Of a stretch of 64,000 bases of DNA, positions 11,330 through 24,074 are shown piece after piece. Numbering within the stretch: the stretch's first letter is position 1; each line of letters starts with the position of its first letter. Below the pieces are notes generated by a model. It was not told the origin of the DNA, made no database searches, and saw only the letters and a list, made by a program, of their open reading frames with translations. The translations under genes were made by a program, and so were the position numbers. This DNA comes from Hetaerina americana (taxonomy: Eukaryota > Arthropoda > Insecta > Odonata > Calopterygidae), in the NCBI GenBank assembly GCA_022747635.1, contig JAKTNV010000005.1:51128013-51192012 (forward strand), in the 5' to 3' direction.

Positions 11330-12170
11330 CAAAAAAAAATACGGGTATCAATGGTGAATGGACCAGAGAGGGTAATATTTGGCAGAGACAAAGAGAGTGC
11401 CTGCCAATGTCCACCATTAATTCCCGATATGCGACGCCAAGTTGAAATGGTTGCCAAATCCACATATCCCAGATGTACTATGCGGGAGAGAGTATAAGAA
11501 TGATTTGATCTAACCGGTTAATATCATCATTTATATGCTTGGATCATATTTTTTTCTATTACTCGTGTAAAATTTTAAAGATGTTTGAATCAAGTATTTC
11601 AGAAAAAAATAATTAGATATAAATAAACACTACAATTAAAAATGCTTAGAATAACAAGTTTCGTAAAAAAGTCATATCTTAGACAGTTTTTGGCTTTCGT
11701 AGTGGTTTGAATGAGTCATAACGCTTGAAATAAAAGAAAATATCAATATTTGCGGGTTGGATTGTAGAGCTTCTTCAAACGCTTGACAATTTGTCAATTC
11801 ACCAATAACAACAGGCAATGACTTCATTTTCCGAATGAATTCTGTATAATAAAAAAGAAAATCACCTAGAAAATGGAATATAAAGTAAAAAAATAAATAA
11901 TCTATTGTTATTCTTAACATCAGTACAAAAAAACAAAATTAATGAATTTCTCTAAAGATAGCTGATGGTTCTAGAAATAACCATTGACAGCCTGATGAGG
12001 TATTTTTAATCATTTTTAAATACACTTATGCATGAGGTAATGAATGAACCTAATTAATTAACAGTGTTAAGTTAAAACGATTAAAAGTAGATACAAGCTG
12101 AAAACATTTTGTGATTCGTTAATTTTCCTATTCGTACCCAACTCCATTAAGTTCACGTAAAGACATGAGC
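11330..12170. other. No gene seen
   Basis: AT-rich DNA with short frames only and no repeats shared with other parts of the window. Confidence 0.5.
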
Positions 12171-12179
12171 TCAATCTGT

Positions 12180-13460
12180 CTCCGTTGCAGAGCAGGATTA
12201 CCACACTTTCTATCATTCCGACTCAAAATGGCGCATTTGCAACACGAGCCTTGAATTGAATGGAAGGAGGATTCGAAAGTCAAGAACTCCCATGCAAGTT
12301 TAATGGGATTTTAACCACTGAATAATCCGCATGACGCCCTTCCATCCAGAGTCGAAATTCTCCACTCCACGATGATCACCGTCGGTCGTTACCGCGGCGT
12401 CAACCCTCTTTTCCTCCGCGATGGCCCAATCCGAAACGAGAGAACACGGAGAGACTCCCTCCACGCCCTCACCAGTTGACACGACCAGGGTGAGAGAGAG
12501 AGAGAGAGCGAGAGAGCGGGACTTGCCACACGCGGCGTGTAGACTCGCTTATCGCGCTGGTTGCCGTTTCAAGAGCATTTTCCAGCGCCCGCATTCCGTG
12601 GCTTTGGGAGCCTTCCGACATGGCTGCAATCCGCCTCAGTGCTCAAAAATCCCTTTTCCCCTCATCCCCATCCTCTTTCTCTTCATTCCCTCACTCCTAG
12701 TCCCAGCCACTGTATTCCATCACACGAGTTTCCGCGTTAATTTTCGCCTGGACGCCCTGGCACAAAATTCGCCTGTCCCGCTCTTTCCCTCCCGCCAAAC
12801 CCTCACGTGCCTGACCCGCCCGATCCCGGTCGCCAATCCCACCCGACCGCTCTTCCCCCCCCCCCGCCACCCAACCTTTGCCCACCTTCGTCCCTGAGTA
12901 TACGTACGGGTCGAACGACGTCCCGACCACGCACCACCGCTCGCAAACGAGTTTATTGGGTACGGGTAATTTGAGATTCACTTCCAATTAAACGCGCGTC
13001 CGCATTTGTTTTTTAATTATTTTTTTTTCGAGCTCTCGAATATTTTCTTTTCTCCGACTCCACGTTCCACTACCGAGTGATTCGTTAAACTTCGGGGGCG
13101 GAATCGTTAACGACGGAATTGTAAATAAGCTGCGGGAGTTCTCCGGGATTGAGTTTTTCTATCCGTCGAATCCGATTCCCTGCCTTCGCGCTCGAGAAGA
13201 TTCTGGTTGCCAACCATCCGCCGATTAGAGGCAGATGGTTTTTCGAATCCGATATTTATTGCGTCGCCCCGTGTGCTTCCAGTGAGCGAAGGAAAAATTC
13301 AGGCGCGGGGCGCGTATTACTCTGCCGGTTCGGCCGGGCGAAACGGGATGGCGATATATTCCTGGGAAACAAACGGACGTAAATTTGAGAGAGATCCGGT
13401 GAAAGGTTGCCGAAACGCAATAGCGTAATCCCCTCGGAGATTTCACACTTCCTAACAGGT
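12180..13460. other. CpG-rich block with a GA microsatellite
   Basis: This is the longest GC- and CpG-rich block in the window. It has a GA run at about 12491-12519, pyrimidine-rich sequence to 12900 and CpG-rich unique sequence at 13080-13430. A 158-codon open frame at 12421-12897 is proline/serine/arginine rich in the manner of low-complexity sequence, and I do not call it a gene. The block could be a promoter, untranslated exon or conserved regulatory sequence; that is inference. Confidence 0.45.
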
Positions 13461-13469
13461 TTTATAATT

Positions 13470-14915
13470 TCTTTTTCACAACCGTTTTTCAATACACATG
13501 GGGACATTGTGTTTAGATCGCGCGTAAATTAGTGAAATTGATAAAAATTTACCTAGAAATGTTACTAGCTTAAAGCTTTAGGAAGTACGTGATGATAATA
13601 TTGCGTGACATCAATATTGCCCGACAATAATCCTTGCCCTAGATGGTTCCCTAGAGGTCCTCCCAAGCGTGCGTAGGCTAAGGTAATTCAACACCAAGAT
13701 GTATTTTAAAAGTTAATCAATCAATCAAATCAAAAGTTTTTAATCGATAACTATGTAAAATAAATAAAATTATGGAGATATTGTGCATCAAAGGTGCGTT
13801 CGCCACAGTTTCTCGGGCATCTAAGAGTAAAATATTTCCCTACGAATGAAAAACAACATGTTAGCTCCTAGAAGGACATTAGACTAAGTTATTATGTAAA
13901 CTTAGGTCGAATGAAATAATGATAGAATAGCAGTCTACTTAGAATGAAAAAAGAAAAATATACCTTTCTTCCTTAATCGGGTTGCTTACAGTTATTCTGA
14001 ACCCTTAAAGTTTGAGGAAAAATGACCTATCAAATCTGTCTGTTTCCACTTTATCCCTCAATCCTCGTTGTAATGATATCTAACTACTGATGTGGAGAAT
14101 GAAATATTTTCAACATCAACGCCAATGAGACCTGCTTCCAATTCGCTTAAGAGATATGATCTGTAGTTCAACCTTCACTCCGTGAGTTAGTCTTGTCTCG
14201 TCTAATACTATAGATACGCACCTTTGTTAATCAGAAGAACGTTTTATCAATCTAGCTCTTCAATACTATGGCACGCGATCTAATTTATTAGTTAAGTGAA
14301 TTTGAGGCCGAGGGATGAAGAGATGCTGGGACTTAAAAAAATAAATGGAATATTGATTCAGTAGGGGCAGAGGGTGATAATATTGTTCATGGCTTCGATA
14401 TTTCTCTATCCATTCGGATATATGAAATGTATAATAAACGATTAACAAATGTCACCAGGAGAATGAGATACATCATTATAATCTACGTAAATCATCAGTC
14501 AAAACTACCCGTCGTCAGAATGCATAATTCTACCATAATGTTTAGGAGGAAGTTAACTAACTAATAGGTTTGGAGTATCTAAACGACGTATTATCAAATA
14601 CTTAACTCCCTACTGTATCTCATGAGAGAATTATATATTGCCGAGTTTGGGTCGTATCCCAGGATCAAATACGAACTTCACTTACACTTACTCTTTTCTT
14701 CAATTGCGGAATGCATATGCAGCAAGAATGGAAACGGTCCCAGTATCCTGTCACGCACTTCGTGCGCTCGATATTTGCGCTGGATAGCCATTCTTCTGGC
14801 GGAGATGGAGAAGTATCTCAATGCTAAACCCCAAACGAGGTGCCGATAGCATGAAATCCATTCGAGACAAAATATTGATAGGTTGACATTATTACTAACT
14901 TACTTATAATTGTAT
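13470..14915. other. No gene seen
   Basis: AT-rich DNA without recognisable coding, tRNA-like or transposon sequence. Confidence 0.5.
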
Positions 14916-14916
14916 G

Positions 14917-14918
<2 letters not shown>

Positions 14919-15002
<84 letters not shown>
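14919..15002. repeat. (TA)n microsatellite
   Basis: About 84 bp of uninterrupted TA dinucleotide at the left edge of a dense repeat cluster. The Y/I repeat open frames are artefacts of it. Confidence 0.95.
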
Positions 15003-15006
<4 letters not shown>

Positions 15007-15050
15007 TCAAACACGAAATCCCGCCAAACGGCGAATAAATACTCATATAT

Positions 15051-15283
15051 ACAGAAACAGTTATAAGGAAAAGGGATAGGAACACATATAAAGGACGAAC
15101 ACAATAAAGGTGGGGAAGGCGGAATCGAACGGATCACAAGAGTAAAAATATTTCCTTGACCGGGACTCGAACCTCGGATCTTTCCACTTGCCGGGCGGAT
15201 GCTCTTAACCTTATTTTACTTTTACTTATCCTATATTGTGTTCGTCCTTTATATGTGTTCCTATCCCTTTTCCTTATAACTGT

Positions 15284-15289
<6 letters not shown>
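15051..15289. repeat. Element with 56-bp perfect inverted termini enclosing a tRNA-like block
   Basis: The arms 15051-15106 and 15234-15289 are exact reverse complements over 56 bp, separated by 127 bp. The outer ends of both arms run into TA-rich sequence. The interior carries a minus-strand tRNA-like block. Perfect arms imply a recent origin or sequence conversion. It could be a foldback/MITE-like element or a rearranged SINE pair; no transposase is encoded. Confidence 0.85.
15158..15215 (-). mobile_element. tRNA-like SINE head, related to family A
   Basis: The minus strand reads TTAAGAGCATCCGCC, then AGGTTCGAGTCCCGGTCAAGG (B box plus T stem), then ATATTTTTACTC. This resembles the family A order GTTCGAATCCCGGTCAAGG followed by a TTTTTACACTC tail. 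It sits inside the 56-bp inverted repeat. Confidence 0.65.

Positions 15290-15342
<53 letters not shown>
15287..15342. repeat. (TA)n microsatellite
   Basis: A TA tract directly continuous with the right arm of the 56-bp inverted repeat. Confidence 0.95.
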
Positions 15343-15344
<2 letters not shown>

Positions 15345-15562
15345 AACATAAGTATAAACACGATATATATACATATATATGTATACATAGTGAACACATG
15401 TTCATTTACACTCATGTAAATAGCAGAAAAAGGGAAACAAGCATAAAAATAAAAGAAAAACAGCCGCCCGGGAAGTTGAATGATCCGTGGTTTAAGTTCC
15501 GGTCATTTTTTACACTTGCGATCTGTTCGATTCAACATACCCCGCCATTCCTGTATTTGTAC

Positions 15563-15694
<132 letters not shown>

Positions 15695-15985
15695 GGCGGG
15701 ACGTGGTAGTCCAGTGGGTAGAGCGTTGCACTGCTGACCGGAGGGTCCCGGGTTCGATTCCCGGGCAAGGCACTCTGGGCACCTGCAGCTCCTGCCAAGC
15801 TAAAATGATTTTTCGGGTACCAGGTCTTCCTGGGAAACCATAACCGGTACAGGGAAAGGAACTGGCCCCCCTACCCTGATGTGTGAATTTTCATACGCTG
15901 TATAGGGCTTAATACTGGGTGAACTCTTCCATCACCTACCAAACCGACCTTAGGGTTGATTACTGTGTTTATGGTTTATTTATAT
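15695..15985 (+). mobile_element. tRNA-derived SINE, family B, most complete copy
   Basis: The head has A-box-like TGGTAGTCCAGTGGGTAGAG and B-box-like GGGTTCGATTCCC with complementary T-stem arms (CCCGG / CCGGG). It is followed by a body of about 200 bp with TTTTTCGGGTACCAGGTCTT, CATAACCGGTACAGGG and CCTACCAAACCGACCTTAGG. The body recurs without a head at 16011-16250 and in part at 23717-23806. The 3' end runs into T/A-rich sequence. Transcription would be by RNA polymerase III from the internal boxes and mobilisation by a partner LINE; both are family-level inferences. Confidence 0.85.
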
Positions 15986-16010
15986 ATACATATATATATT
16001 TATATACGAG

Positions 16011-16255
16011 AGGTAGATGCAGTCAGGGGTAGTTGGACTACAAGCACCCTCTAGGCACCCTTAGCTCCACTAAAGCTATGTCATTTTTCGGGTGCCTAAT
16101 CTTCCAGGGAAATCATAACCGGTACAGGGTTAGGAACTGCCCCTCCTACCTATGAGTGAATTTTACACGCCGCAGAGGGTAGAGTACTCAGTGAGCTCTA
16201 CCATCACCTACGAAACCGACCTTCTGGATGATTACTGTGTTTATAGTTACGTTAT
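16011..16255 (+). mobile_element. SINE family B, diverged second copy
   Basis: It shares with the preceding copy TTTTTCGGGTGCCTAATCTT, CATAACCGGTACAGGG, GTGAATTTTACACG and CACCTACGAAACCGACCTT, then ATTACTGTGTTTATAG. The tRNA-like head is unrecognisable. The two copies are in direct tandem with about 30 bp between them. Confidence 0.8.
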
Positions 16256-16378
16256 ATATAAGATGATATACATAGGCGGGTAGGTGGCCGGGAACACGGA
16301 GCTGGAGATGGGTTATCCGAGGGAACGGGCCAGTCTCGAGCGAGGGTCAGTCTCTCCGTCAATCGGTCAGTTGTTTTA

Positions 16379-16575
16379 ATTATTTATTTATTTAGCACTA
16401 GGCCGAAAACAGAACTTCGGTCTTTACGCCGGACTTTGAGTAATGATATAAAAATTACACAATTACATAAACCCAAGCCATTGGTGGAGGAAAATCACCC
16501 AGGTGCCAGGTGGGAGTCAAACCTGCGATGGTAGGCAGGTGAGGACATTACCCCGCTGCCACCGGTGCCGGCAAT
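16379..16575 (-). mobile_element. tRNA-derived SINE, family C
   Basis: On the minus strand the head starts GCCGGCACCGGTGGCAGCGG, with a B-box-like CAGGTTTGACTCCC, then a body of about 110 bp and a (TAAA)n tail (complement of about 16379-16395). The same head type occurs at 27.26-27.35 kb. Confidence 0.8.
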
Positions 16576-16584
16576 ATGACATAT

Positions 16585-19500
16585 AAAAGAGAAAGGCCGG
16601 AAGTTTTAACTATCTACAATGTGAGTGTCCTCTTTTGCATTCTCTACATTTTTTATATTTTTTCTAAACTGTCAACTACGGAACTATAGGTCCAATTTAA
16701 AAGGCACATGACAACCTCTCTATCGCTTCATTAATTTCATCAGTGTACCAAGCTCTTAAGACTGCAAAGAGTGTTATCCTGAAGTGATACTAACTCACAA
16801 TTGCTACGTATCTGAATAATACAGGTAAAATTGTTACAACTTATCGGTTTTCGGGGTTATAATTGATCAAAATTACATACGTAAAAATGGAATTAAATGT
16901 TTGTAATAAGGACCGATAAGTAAAATGGGTTACTAACGAAAGACATATTCTTTAAGGTATCCTTTAAATACACGTGGACGATTATTAGGGAGAAAAACGT
17001 GGTAAATTTGGTCATTTAAATCCATCACCTATACTGGGTAAAACAAATGCACTTTTCTTCGCTCATGATGCAACGTTGCTCTATGAATGGATGGCCATCA
17101 ATAAAAAATACTACAAGTATATGGCAAAATTAATCACGGAAAATAACTTAATTTAAGGACATTTATCAGTATTAGAATACCTTATTTAACTAATTCTAGA
17201 CAGTCACGCCAAAATTAAACTTGAATAACGAAAAACCAGGGGGAATAAATTAAAATACTGCAGTATTTGATTTAATCAAAACATCAGGTCAAGAAACGAA
17301 CTACGAGGAGGTGTGGGCGGTATTATAAAGCCCCCGACATCGATACAGGATATCAAGGGTGCGAGCGACCTTTTGTCTATCAATCTGTCATCTTTCGACA
17401 TAGGATGGATGTGAGGTCTGGGATCTGCGGCAAGTGACGGGGATCCCGCAAAAGCAAGGAAGGGGAAGATCAAAGAGAGCCTCCAGGAAGTAAGGGAGGG
17501 AAACTTCTCACTCCCTCGCCTCGTGGCACATGGGTGTGTGGGGGGAGAAGGAAAGAGTGACGACGGAACACGAATAGAGGGAGATGGAGGGAGCAAAGTC
17601 TTACAGGAAGCAAAGATCGCACGAACTTGGTGGGTCGGGAAACACCTTTAACCTTATAAAGTGGTGTGAGATGAGAGTTTGTAAACCAGGATGGGAATGA
17701 TGTTTCCACTCCCAACTAACTCGTTGAGATTTCCTCGAGCGAGTTAACAATTATCTCCTCGCGAATCCGTAAGATATTAGGTGGGAACAATTATAACAAT
17801 TGAAGTTCCGTGTTTTAATGTACTAGTCTAGTGAATCAAAATATATTTGTAATTATATTTATCACGAAAATTTTTTTAGTGGTATATGACTTCGAGATTT
17901 CAATTTTCCATTAAAAATAGTCAATCAAATTTAGGTTGAAAGGGATATGCGAAAAAACTCGGAAGGAAAATTTCCAAAACATTAGATTAACTGGAAACAT
18001 TGCTTCAAAACGTGTAGAAATATAAAAACGTACAAGTAATTTGTTATTTTGATTTTTTGATACTTTTTAAAGTTTTGACAGGCAGAATCAGTATTGTAAA
18101 ATGAAAGTCGGTAAATTATCACTTAAGAAGGTTGAAATTTGCCCAAAAAACACAGCTCTTTGGTTAAAAAAAATCTTAATATGATATTTCACATTTCTTG
18201 GATATCCACTTTTTGTGTTATCAAACCAACTAATACCAAACCACATTTGCACAGGCACATAGCCACCTTGAGAAAAAGGGACACAAAGATAATTTACTCG
18301 GGGAGAAACAAAATATGTACTCTTCGTGAAACCCAGAAGTAAAACTATTGTCACATCTAAATTTTTTTCTTCTATAGCAAATATGGATAAAGTATTTCAT
18401 TGGAAAAGAGAAACTCTTTAAATATTTAAAATAATAAGTTCGTGTTGAACATATTTCTGTCGCTGTGCCGATTAGTTTTCTTTGCCGCAAAGACTCTTCA
18501 AAGAAAGGTCGTCAATTCTAAATTGGCGTAATTATCCACTGCTGAGAAGGTAATATTTTCTAAGAATCGTAAAAACTGAGGAAGATACACTTTCAAAGCT
18601 CTACTGCTAAAACTCGATTACTAATCTTTACTACATACGATATCGTATTTTATACTCCTTGATAAGGCGCAATAAGGCGCTCGCAAGAATTTATACAAGC
18701 ACATACATGCATTAGTAATATTCTCATTTTTGAACGTTTACGAGAATCCATGATAACAAAATAATTTGTACACATTTTCATTTGATGTGATTGGTGTTTT
18801 TTGACCATATAAACAGTATAAATTAACATGAAAATTTCCATTTATTTCACAATTTTCACTGTTAACAATATGTTTCCGTTAATATTTATTTTACATACCA
18901 ACATTCAAAGATTCCTAAATCCATCATATTATAACTGGACGAACTTCTGAAAGAATTTTAATCAGAAATAAAATCTAATAACTGATTTCATATGAAGAAA
19001 TTCAAATGTCTGTAAAATATTATTGGCTACTTTTTTTTAAGTTTTGATGGATGAAAATATCGGCAGATGTTTTGGATGATATGTTTCGCCAGTGAGGTTT
19101 TCTATCTACGTTGACTATTAATTCAACGGCTAAGCGTGCTAACGTTAGTCTTTTCTCTTTTCATTACCCTCAAGACTGCATTACTTCATTGCTCGAGGCA
19201 ATATTTGTCGACGGTGGACCTGATAATAAATCATGTCTCTATTTCGATACGAAATATGTGTGCGTCCCCATCACCGCAACTGCGTTTGATTTCAGTGCCC
19301 TTCACCCATCCTCCTTGACAATTCATCCCCTCTTTTGGCTATTTGTTTTGACCGTGTGCGAGCAATTACGTCACTAAGAACGGTTTACGCAAGGAAAGAG
19401 AAACAAAAGAAATAATTTTGGCAGTTTTATGAATTATATAAAATTAAATATATCCGGTAGTGCATCAAGATTTGAATTCGCGATACTAAATTGATTAAAG

Positions 19501-19600
19501 GAATATAGTGAAAAATTAAAATAAATTACCGAAAATAACAACCCTTCTCTAAATATATAATTTTTCTATTTGTAGCGGCGTCCTAAGTTAAGGGTTCGGA
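16585..19600. other. No gene seen; one GC-richer patch
   Basis: About 17280-17730 is GC-richer and purine-rich on the plus strand; its open frames on the minus strand are serine/proline rich and unassignable. The remainder is AT-rich with random frames. Confidence 0.5.
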
Positions 19601-19622
19601 AGTTGTGTCTTTTTTCAAAACA

Positions 19623-19812
19623 CACTTTCAAATCAATTTAACGTGCCTGAATATCATGAACTCTTCAGTAACATCAATCACCAAGAACCACTTATTACTT
19701 TAGTACCCAGAAATTTAACGCACTTTCAAATCAATTTAAAGTGCTTGAATATCAAGAACTCTTCAGTGACATCAGTCATTTAAGAACCACAGATTACTGT
19801 AGTGCCCAAAAA
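19623..19812. repeat. 98-bp tandem duplication, two copies
   Basis: CACTTTCAAATCAATTTAA begins at 19623 and again at 19721. The two units stay similar to the end, sharing GAACTCTTCAGT, ACATCA and AAGAACCAC, with scattered mismatches. The divergence suggests an old duplication. Confidence 0.9.
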
Positions 19813-19814
19813 TA

Positions 19815-22800
19815 TATTTTATCAAGAATCTAATTGCCTTGAATATATAAAATTAACAGCGCAAGAAAATATTTTACGAGTATATCAAGGTCTTCTCCAC
19901 AAAATACAGTTTAGTTAGGTAACGATTTCATAAATTCTATGTTGCACCGGTGACATAATTATCGATAGCATCTGCAATGGTATTTTTCAACACAAAAGAA
20001 ACAACGCACCGTAGCACGAGAATAAAGATTCTTCCATTCCCAAATAAAGGCAATAAACGTGTTAGTTCCAATATCCCAGCTGACTCGACAATTAATGTTT
20101 ACAGAAATCGACTAAAAATGTATCTCGCCAACTTAAGGCGAACACGTAGGTAAAAAAAAACGGCATGGCCTGAAAAATAAGAATTTCGAAGGTAAAATGC
20201 GTTTGACTGACTTAGATTACGTGAACAAGACAGTTTCCACAAAATCAAATCAATGTGTTTGACGGCGTTTATGTGTTTGCACATGTTTTTGACTACAACC
20301 ATAGCTTTATTTCAAATATTTTCTCCAATATGTATTACTGAGAGAAATCATCAAACTCATTATAATTTGATTGAAAAGAAGTAATATAAGAGAATGTGAG
20401 AGATTATTTGAGCATTCCTACCAAGAAAATTTAATCTATAATGAAATGATGTTCGACTTGACGTTATATGAAGAAGAGGTACGTGAAGATATGCTCATGG
20501 TAAATATTGCTCTCTCCACGTAGCTATTTGGGGTTTTAGTACATCAAATAACCATTATATTTCCCACCTAGGTTAGACGTTAGAAAATTTCGGCTGAACG
20601 GCCCTAAAAATTGCCGTATTACAGTTCTTAAAAATGCTCGTTTTTTTTAATTAATGATACAGAATAAATAACCTCAGGATCAAGGAGAGAAAATTACTAC
20701 GTCAATAATTTACTAGATGGGATGCACAGCGAGAGAAAAATGAGGTCAGTTAGGATAGCACAAGTTACCCCTAAGTCCTACTCCGCCATTAAGGTATTAT
20801 ATATAAGGAGTTTATAGGGACACACATTTTTACTAGCGGCTTATGCCACCGGAAAACATTTACGACAATGCAGTTCAAATAATTAGTGCACACACGCATT
20901 TTAAAGCAGTGTAGTTAGGATGTTTACATTTTTCCCTAGTCATTCCAATCACCTATTTTAAAATACAATTCAACATCTTAAGCTCTTTAATTCTTCCGTT
21001 AAAATCATTCGCTGTAATATCCAGTTCAATAGTAGTGGACCCTTTTATTTATCATTGAAGATTTTTGTCCCTATTTAGTCAAGTTCATCCGCTTTTGGTT
21101 CCTCTCAACTTTTCAATTAAGATTAATATCAGGCTTCGGAATCATAAATCTCCAAGCCTTCTTCTTAAAGCACACATTCCTTGTTTATTAATTGGAAAAA
21201 TAACAAGCAGTTTTGTTAAGTCCCAGTTCCGTGGTGAGGGGTATTTCTGGGCCACAACCTGAGGCAGATCTCCTGCATTGCGGCGAGCACCTCGCCTTCA
21301 CCACAATCCACACCCCTTCCTCCCCACTCCCCCAACTTTTCACTACCCTTCCTCTTCCACACGTCCCTCCATTCTCGAATTTTCCGCCTCTTTCGCTTTT
21401 GTCTCCATTCCTTCCCTCTTCTCTCCCCTCTCCTACTTTCATAATTTGCCTCGGCTTCAACCTTCTCCCCCAATGACCACGGTGAAACCCACGTTCATTT
21501 TCCTCCCAAAAATAAAAACCCTGTTCGTGGCTTTTTCCTTTCCACCTTTCATGCTCTCAGTTTTATCAAGTTACGCGTGCGCCGACATTGTGAAAGTCAA
21601 AAAACGTGAAATGAGTCAAATGATTTATGTTTTATGCATCATGGTACGTGGTTTCCACGCACGTTTATAAATAATATAATACCCTTTCGTTTCCGCAAAG
21701 ATATTATTCGTCTAGATCCGGTAACCCTACGTGTAACTCCACTCTATTTCAGCTTTAGAAAAAAAAACATAAAAAAGTTACCTACGGCAGGCTTAATATA
21801 CATAATTATTTACTTAGTCACCACTTAGAATTTTATTTATTGTTTACATTAACAGAGACGACCGGCAATCATAAATTATCTATTCCCAAAGTTATCCAAG
21901 ATATTCATGAATAAATCATACTTCTTCATGTACGAAAAACAAGTTATAAATTACAACGACCAATACAATTTTTCCCGGTTCATATAAGAAAATCTTACAG
22001 CTTATTTAGTAAATTAATTTTCCTCTACAGAATTTTGGAACACATTTGGCACGCGCGGCAAGTAGATTCAATTTTATGGAGTTCACTTACTTTAAGGAAG
22101 ATCTTTGGGGGGAAAGTAGGGAGTTAAATAGATTGGGTAGTCTACCGCAGAATGCTAAGCCGTAAAGCAAAAGCATCCGTAATTTCATATTAATTTTGCG
22201 CAATTCATGGCTATTTTTCATTTATTTTTTAAACGATATTGCCATTCCGGAATATAATAATCCAAGAGTTACCGGCCACTATTATAAACGCATTCCAAAC
22301 CGAATTGGAATTCAAACCAGCGGCACAAAAATGAGCTGTTTTTCGTGTTATCTAACGGACAAGCAGAATTGGCATTCCATATTTATTGAGTAGAAGCAGT
22401 CCGGGTTTAAGTTTTTAATTAAAATTTTACACAGTTGCTCTCGGCTTTTTATTTATTCGAGGCAGATTCGAGTTTTTATTCAGTTCCTGGTTCGAGGTTC
22501 ATGTGAAATATCAGATCGTGCTGTTTTTTCCACGCGACAAAAAGCGTCCTGTCCGCCTGGTTGCTCTCTTCTCTCTGTGGCATTGATATTTTTGGCAATC
22601 CTGAGTCTAATTTTACACCGTCCTACATGGAAGACCATCAAACACAAAAAAATTGCCGCGGGTTGACACGATTACGATTTCTTAATGAATTAATCACATG
22701 ACTAAATTATGACCAGAGGTGTACAAGGCTGTTGATTGAGCAAAAGAGTGGAAGAAAAGTCGCATGACTCTTTTAAAGAGAACTGATCTGATCAGATTTT

Positions 22801-23450
22801 ACCAAACCTGCGCACCAAAAATTACTGATCTGAACAAATATTACATATTTCTGTTTTCATTCTCCTAATAAAAATATCACCGCTCACACTTCTCCAGCCC
22901 ATTCCATTTTCAACGCCCTTCTCTATTAACATCTTTCTCACATCTCCTCCTCTTCTTCGTTTCAGCTTATCTCTCTTTCGTTTCGTTTCAACCTCCCAAT
23001 TTGAGAGCATTCCATTCCCCGTGCCGTCTACGGTTTTCTTCCATCCTCCTCCTCTAACCTTCTCAATATCCTGTCGCCCAATCTCCTTCGCAGAGCTGCT
23101 CAAATCAAGCTCGGGAGATGAAGCTGGAGTTGTGTTCAAAATTGCTCTTTCAACGTACCCGACTTTTCCTTTTTCACTCAAAAACTTTATTTATATTATG
23201 ATGGGGAGTTGATATTTAGGAGGTTTGTTTCATGGCGGTTGTTTTATAATATGTGTGTGTGCATATGGTCATAGAGTAAACGTTTAAAAATGGCAACAAA
23301 TAGTACATATTAAAATCACCATTAAAACTTATAAAAAATTGATAACACACATATGTATTTTCATTGTCACGATTGCCTTGCTGCTTTTGTCGAACGACGA
23401 AGAAGAAATTCTGGAGTGAAGGTTAAACGGAGTCGATTTAGGACGTAGAG
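19815..23450. other. No gene seen; one GC-richer patch
   Basis: About 21220-21480 is pyrimidine-rich on the plus strand with frames on both strands, none family-like. A region near 22200-22650 has less random-looking composition but no identifiable coding. The rest is AT-rich. Confidence 0.5.
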
Positions 23451-23457
23451 ACTTACA

Positions 23458-23573
23458 AGGTCACCCTCTCCCTCTTAACCACCTTGCAACCACCCCCTTC
23501 ATCAGAAAGGGAGTGTTTTTAGGATGAAGAGGGTGATTATAAAGGAGGTTAAAGTGGAGAGGGTGACCTTTTA
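23458..23573. repeat. Long imperfect hairpin, about 45-bp arms
   Basis: GGTCACCCTCTCC (about 23460) pairs with GGAGAGGGTGACC (about 23558-23570), TAACC with GGTTA, CCTT with AAGG, and CTTCATC with GATGAAG, around a 20-bp loop. The arms are CT- and GA-rich. The shape fits a small foldback or MITE; no target duplication was identified. Confidence 0.8.
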
Positions 23574-23716
23574 ACCCATTCCGTTCAAAATGGTCTCAAG
23601 AGAGCTTCATTTTCTTCACTCGACTAAAAAAATGTATATTTGTGTGCTCTCATTTGTTTTTTGTATAATAATATTTATTATAATTTATATACATATACAT
23701 ATGTATTTATGTAAAT

Positions 23717-23806
23717 GTTTTTTCGGGTACCAAATCTTCCTGGGAAGCTATAACCGGCACAGGGAATGGAACTGGCCCCACTACCCCAATGTGTGAATTT
23801 TAGCCT
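23717..23806 (+). mobile_element. SINE family B fragment (body only)
   Basis: It contains TTTTTCGGGTACCAAATCTT, TATAACCGGCACAGGGAATG and CTACCCCAATGTGTGAATTT, matching the body of the copy at 15695-15985. Both the head and the 3' third are missing. Confidence 0.85.
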
Positions 23807-24074
23807 AATTCATTATACGACCCAGCAGCTGGTTTGCAGTTCCCTACTAAGAAATGAAATGAAGATTCCAACATCGAGTGATACGGCATTTCTCATATTA
23901 GGACAGATCTTCTGTCGTAGTAAGAAACTTTAAGGACTTATACGGATGTATAATTATGTTTTACCATCTAACTCATTACAAGACGGTATAGTTCACCCAT
24001 GTGGTATGTAAAAATTTGACAATTTACATAATATTTTCATTTCATAAACTCTCGTTATGAACCAATAAATAAAT

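Noticed and set aside
11993..12016. CCTGATGAGG motif resembling a hammerhead start
   Set aside because: No GAAA box or paired stem II follows at the right distance.
12421..12897. 158-codon plus-strand open frame in the CpG-rich block
   Set aside because: Composition is proline/serine/arginine rich as expected from pyrimidine-rich DNA. No family motif and no supported splice context.
19623..19812. Candidate CRISPR-like repeat
   Set aside because: Only two diverged 98-bp units with no spacer structure, in an apparently eukaryotic sequence.
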